From Agarophyton chilense (Eukaryota > Rhodophyta > Florideophyceae > Gracilariales > Gracilariaceae), in contig JARGXX010000071.1 of assembly GCA_030374765.1 (NCBI GenBank), positions 1,364,001-1,428,000 of the forward strand: a stretch of 64,000 nucleotides of DNA, in the 5' to 3' direction. The translations under genes and the position numbers were made by a program. Positions 61,991-64,000 of this stretch are shown piece after piece. How positions within the stretch are numbered: position 1 is the first letter of the stretch; every line of letters starts with the position of its first letter. The notes beneath the pieces are model-generated. The model was not told where the DNA came from and made no database searches. It saw only the letters and a program-made list of their open reading frames with translations.

Positions 61991-64000
61991 TTAATCGATT
62001 ACTATGACTGGCGTGTTATTCATACTCCAGATATACTCTGTCCCATAATCCGCGAACAGCTCCTCTCCTTTTTCTATATCTCGAATTGCTTGCACAGAAA
62101 GCAATCTATAGTCTCTCAACTGAAATGGGGTCCGCCCCGTCCCCGGAGTTCTGATGACCCGAACATTTGCAGTTCGGCGTCTCATTAACCCGTCTTCAAC
62201 CGCATCCCTCTCCCTATCCCCTTCCACATACTTAGGGTCGTTAATTGTTCCCCCCAAGCAAAATGGAGCAGGGACAATCCACACCGGAATAAGAGACACC
62301 CCACTAGTTCTTCCTGGTAGCTTGTGAAACACTTCCCCTCGGACGCTTATCTCCATCGCGTACTGCCAAAAACGATCAGCAGTCGCTTTCAATAGCCCCC
62401 CTCCGTATGCCTTATGAACTTCCTTCCGCTTTGAAAGATCATGGTACACCAAAGTCCCGTAAAAGTAACAAACAGTCTCACCTTGTATCACCCGGCGTGT
62501 TGTGTACACACCAACTACAGCATTTGCAATCCGACAACCACATACTGTCGCCTCCACTGCCAGAATAGCATTCCAATCCAACAGTGACATCTTTCCTTGA
62601 AAACTTCTTGGCCACTCATACAGCGCCTGCCGTCGCCCAATCTCCGATATATTCTTATCCTGCCTCATGGAGGAGAGAAAATCCACGATATGGGGTGGAA
62701 ACATCTGATGCTCGGGAAATCCGGTAGGTGTTTTCCAGGACTTCGAACGCTTTATGACGACGTCCGGAAACAAGCATGTCACTCGAGTCACAGCGTTCCG
62801 AAAATCTTGCGTTATATGAATGTCCGTCTCGTTGTTCCGCATGCATGACGCAAATTTCACTGTAGCGGCGTGCTTCGCATGAGCAAAGCACTGCGGATCT
62901 GGCTCACACCCTAGAAACTGACGGTGCTTTTCCAGTTCCATGCATGCCATGGCGGTTGAAAATGTTCCGGCGAAGAGGTCCACCACTATGTCTCCCGGCT
63001 GAGAAAACCTGCTGATGAGCTCCTTCAGCAAAGCGCGTGACTTCTATTCCGCCTGCACTTTTTGATCCGTAACTGCTCCTTTGGCATTCTTCCTTCTCCA
63101 TAGAAGTGTTTCACCATTCGACATGGGAGGCACTTGGTCAATCACGCTATGGTAACCCGGATATCGCGATGGTACATAGCTGAAGTTCTCATAGTTCACC
63201 ATGCCATGTTGTTCGGCGTAGGACAACCCGCTGCGAACTCCATGAATGGCGTACTCTGTTCCGGGAAACAGGGAGCACGAACTACGTCCGGGAGTACGCA
63301 TCGGATTGTCTTGAGAGCAAATGAAGTGCAGCTGGACCTTGTCCACGACAAATGACCTGCTCTTCTGTCCATTCTCATCCTTTGCACCAATTCGACCCAA
63401 CACTTCTTTCCATTCGTTCACCTGCTCAATCGCGCAGAATATAACGAAATGCCATCCCGGACGCAGAAGTTTAGAGATGAGCTTCGCCATCTTCACCATG
63501 TCTTGCTGGTTAAGAACGTCGTACCAGCTGTTTTTCCTGTTCTTCTTCGCACGTATATTATACGGCGGGTCCGTGAGAACCAACTGCACTTTCCCTATCG
63601 GAGAGACCCCATTGCTGCGCAATGTCTCGTCAATCTCGACCAGGTTCTCGAAAGTACAATTGTACATTCCGACAGTGCTTATCCATCTCCGACTCGCACT
63701 TTTGGAGAGACATTATATCATCCAGAGAGGTAAGGTCGTGAGGCGGCAGAATATCCACCGACTCAGATTCGACCGACCTTGGTCCAGCTGTGGAAGAATG
63801 CTGACCAACACCCATGTTCTCTTCCTCATTCCCGGTCCCACCCTCCACTGCCTCTCCACCCTCCACCGCCGGAGCCTCCGAATCTTTCTCAGGGGGTACA
63901 ACTTCTATCTCGTCTTCTTCCATAACCATAGTAGGTTCCGCCTTTGTCGCAGCCACCACTTCCACCTCCACACTCCCTCGCAGCTTTAATGGCGATATGT
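61991..64000 (-). pseudogene. DNA N6/N4 methyltransferase (beta class) fused to a SET domain, 5' end outside window
   Basis: Read leftward. An acidic N-terminal region is open to the right edge (EVEVVAATKAEP through DDIMSLQKCESEMD). It meets the methyltransferase in a different phase near 63.65 kb. Motif IV VQLVLTDPPYN (about 63580) precedes motif I IVVDLFAGTFSTAMACMELE (about 62980), the beta-class order of N4-cytosine and N6-adenine methyltransferases. A TAG (63046-63044) stands directly before KSRALLKELISRFSQPGDI, and the phase is otherwise unbroken. The last 190 residues form a SET domain: VVGVYTTRRVIQGETVCYFY, GGTINDPKY with ANVRV (in place of the usual NHSC), and SVQAIRDIEKGEELFADYGT followed by EYIW. 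It ends in TAA... at 61991. DPPY implies DNA amino-methylation; SET implies protein lysine methylation. Activity is unproven. Confidence 0.75.

Larger units (their letters stand above)
55180..64000. mobile_element. DNA-transposon-like segment, Plavaka/CACTA-like, with cargo frames; right end outside window
   Basis: It begins where the gypsy RT is interrupted, at CAGTGGTCAAAAAAGG. Two hairpins that share CTAGTTT arms lie within the first 175 bases, as expected for subterminal repeats. It contains a + strand transposase-like frame and two minus-strand frames (basic coiled-coil protein; methyltransferase-SET). The other terminus is not in the window, so terminal inverted repeats cannot be checked. 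Whether the two minus-strand genes truly belong to the same element is inference. Confidence 0.6.

Noticed and set aside
1-64000. CRISPR arrays, operons, prokaryotic promoters
   Set aside because: No spaced identical repeats; gene content and spacing are eukaryotic.

Overview
The window looks like nuclear DNA of an intron-poor eukaryote. A red alga is the best guess: a compact genome of the florideophyte type, such as Chondrus. The reasons are eukaryotic gene families in long uninterrupted frames, no visible need for introns, wide intergenic spaces with simple repeats, and a dense cluster of LTR retrotransposon and DNA-transposon DNA. Host genes end in TGA as well as TAA and TAG, so the genetic code is standard. 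The species call is inference.

Layout, host part (1-40.3 kb): an M13 (neprilysin-type) metallopeptidase running off the left edge; a poly-Q two-finger C2H2 protein divergent from a three-HMG-box protein; a C2H2 protein with a C-terminal membrane segment; HMG-CoA lyase; an Rrp7-like ribosome-biogenesis protein; an armadillo-like protein; a large multi-pass membrane protein; the mitochondrial ABC transporter Atm1/ABCB7; and a leucine-rich-repeat protein whose end resembles the EF-hand part of PP2A B'' subunits. A gene-poor stretch of about 9.5 kb follows (25.4-34.8 kb), with an AT-rich core. Then come a small secreted protein divergent from a tetraspanin-like protein, and a fusion of a ribose-5-phosphate-isomerase-like fold with a pterin-carbinolamine-dehydratase-like fold. 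Both halves of that fusion seem to lack catalytic residues.

Layout, mobile part (40.37 kb to the right edge): an 11.2 kb gypsy-type element with two recognisable LTRs, gag/protease/RT/RNase H/integrase/chromodomain remains, and a long antisense frame between pol and the 3' LTR. Its 3' LTR is cut short by a Tc1/mariner fragment. That abuts a second, reverse-oriented gypsy fragment truncated in the RT. This in turn is interrupted by a DNA-transposon-like segment that starts near 55.18 kb and is not finished at 64 kb. The segment carries a Plavaka/CACTA-like transposase (+ strand) and two opposing frames: an unrecognised basic coiled-coil protein, and a DNA (N6/N4) methyltransferase joined to a SET domain.

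The methyltransferase-SET gene beside a transposase is the most exciting item. A mobile element would then carry both a DNA-modifying and a histone-modifying activity. The long mobile-element frames are mostly broken, many of them only by in-frame stops with the surrounding frame intact.

Limits: this was read by eye, with no database search. Family calls rest on motifs, and element boundaries are approximate unless given as exact repeats.
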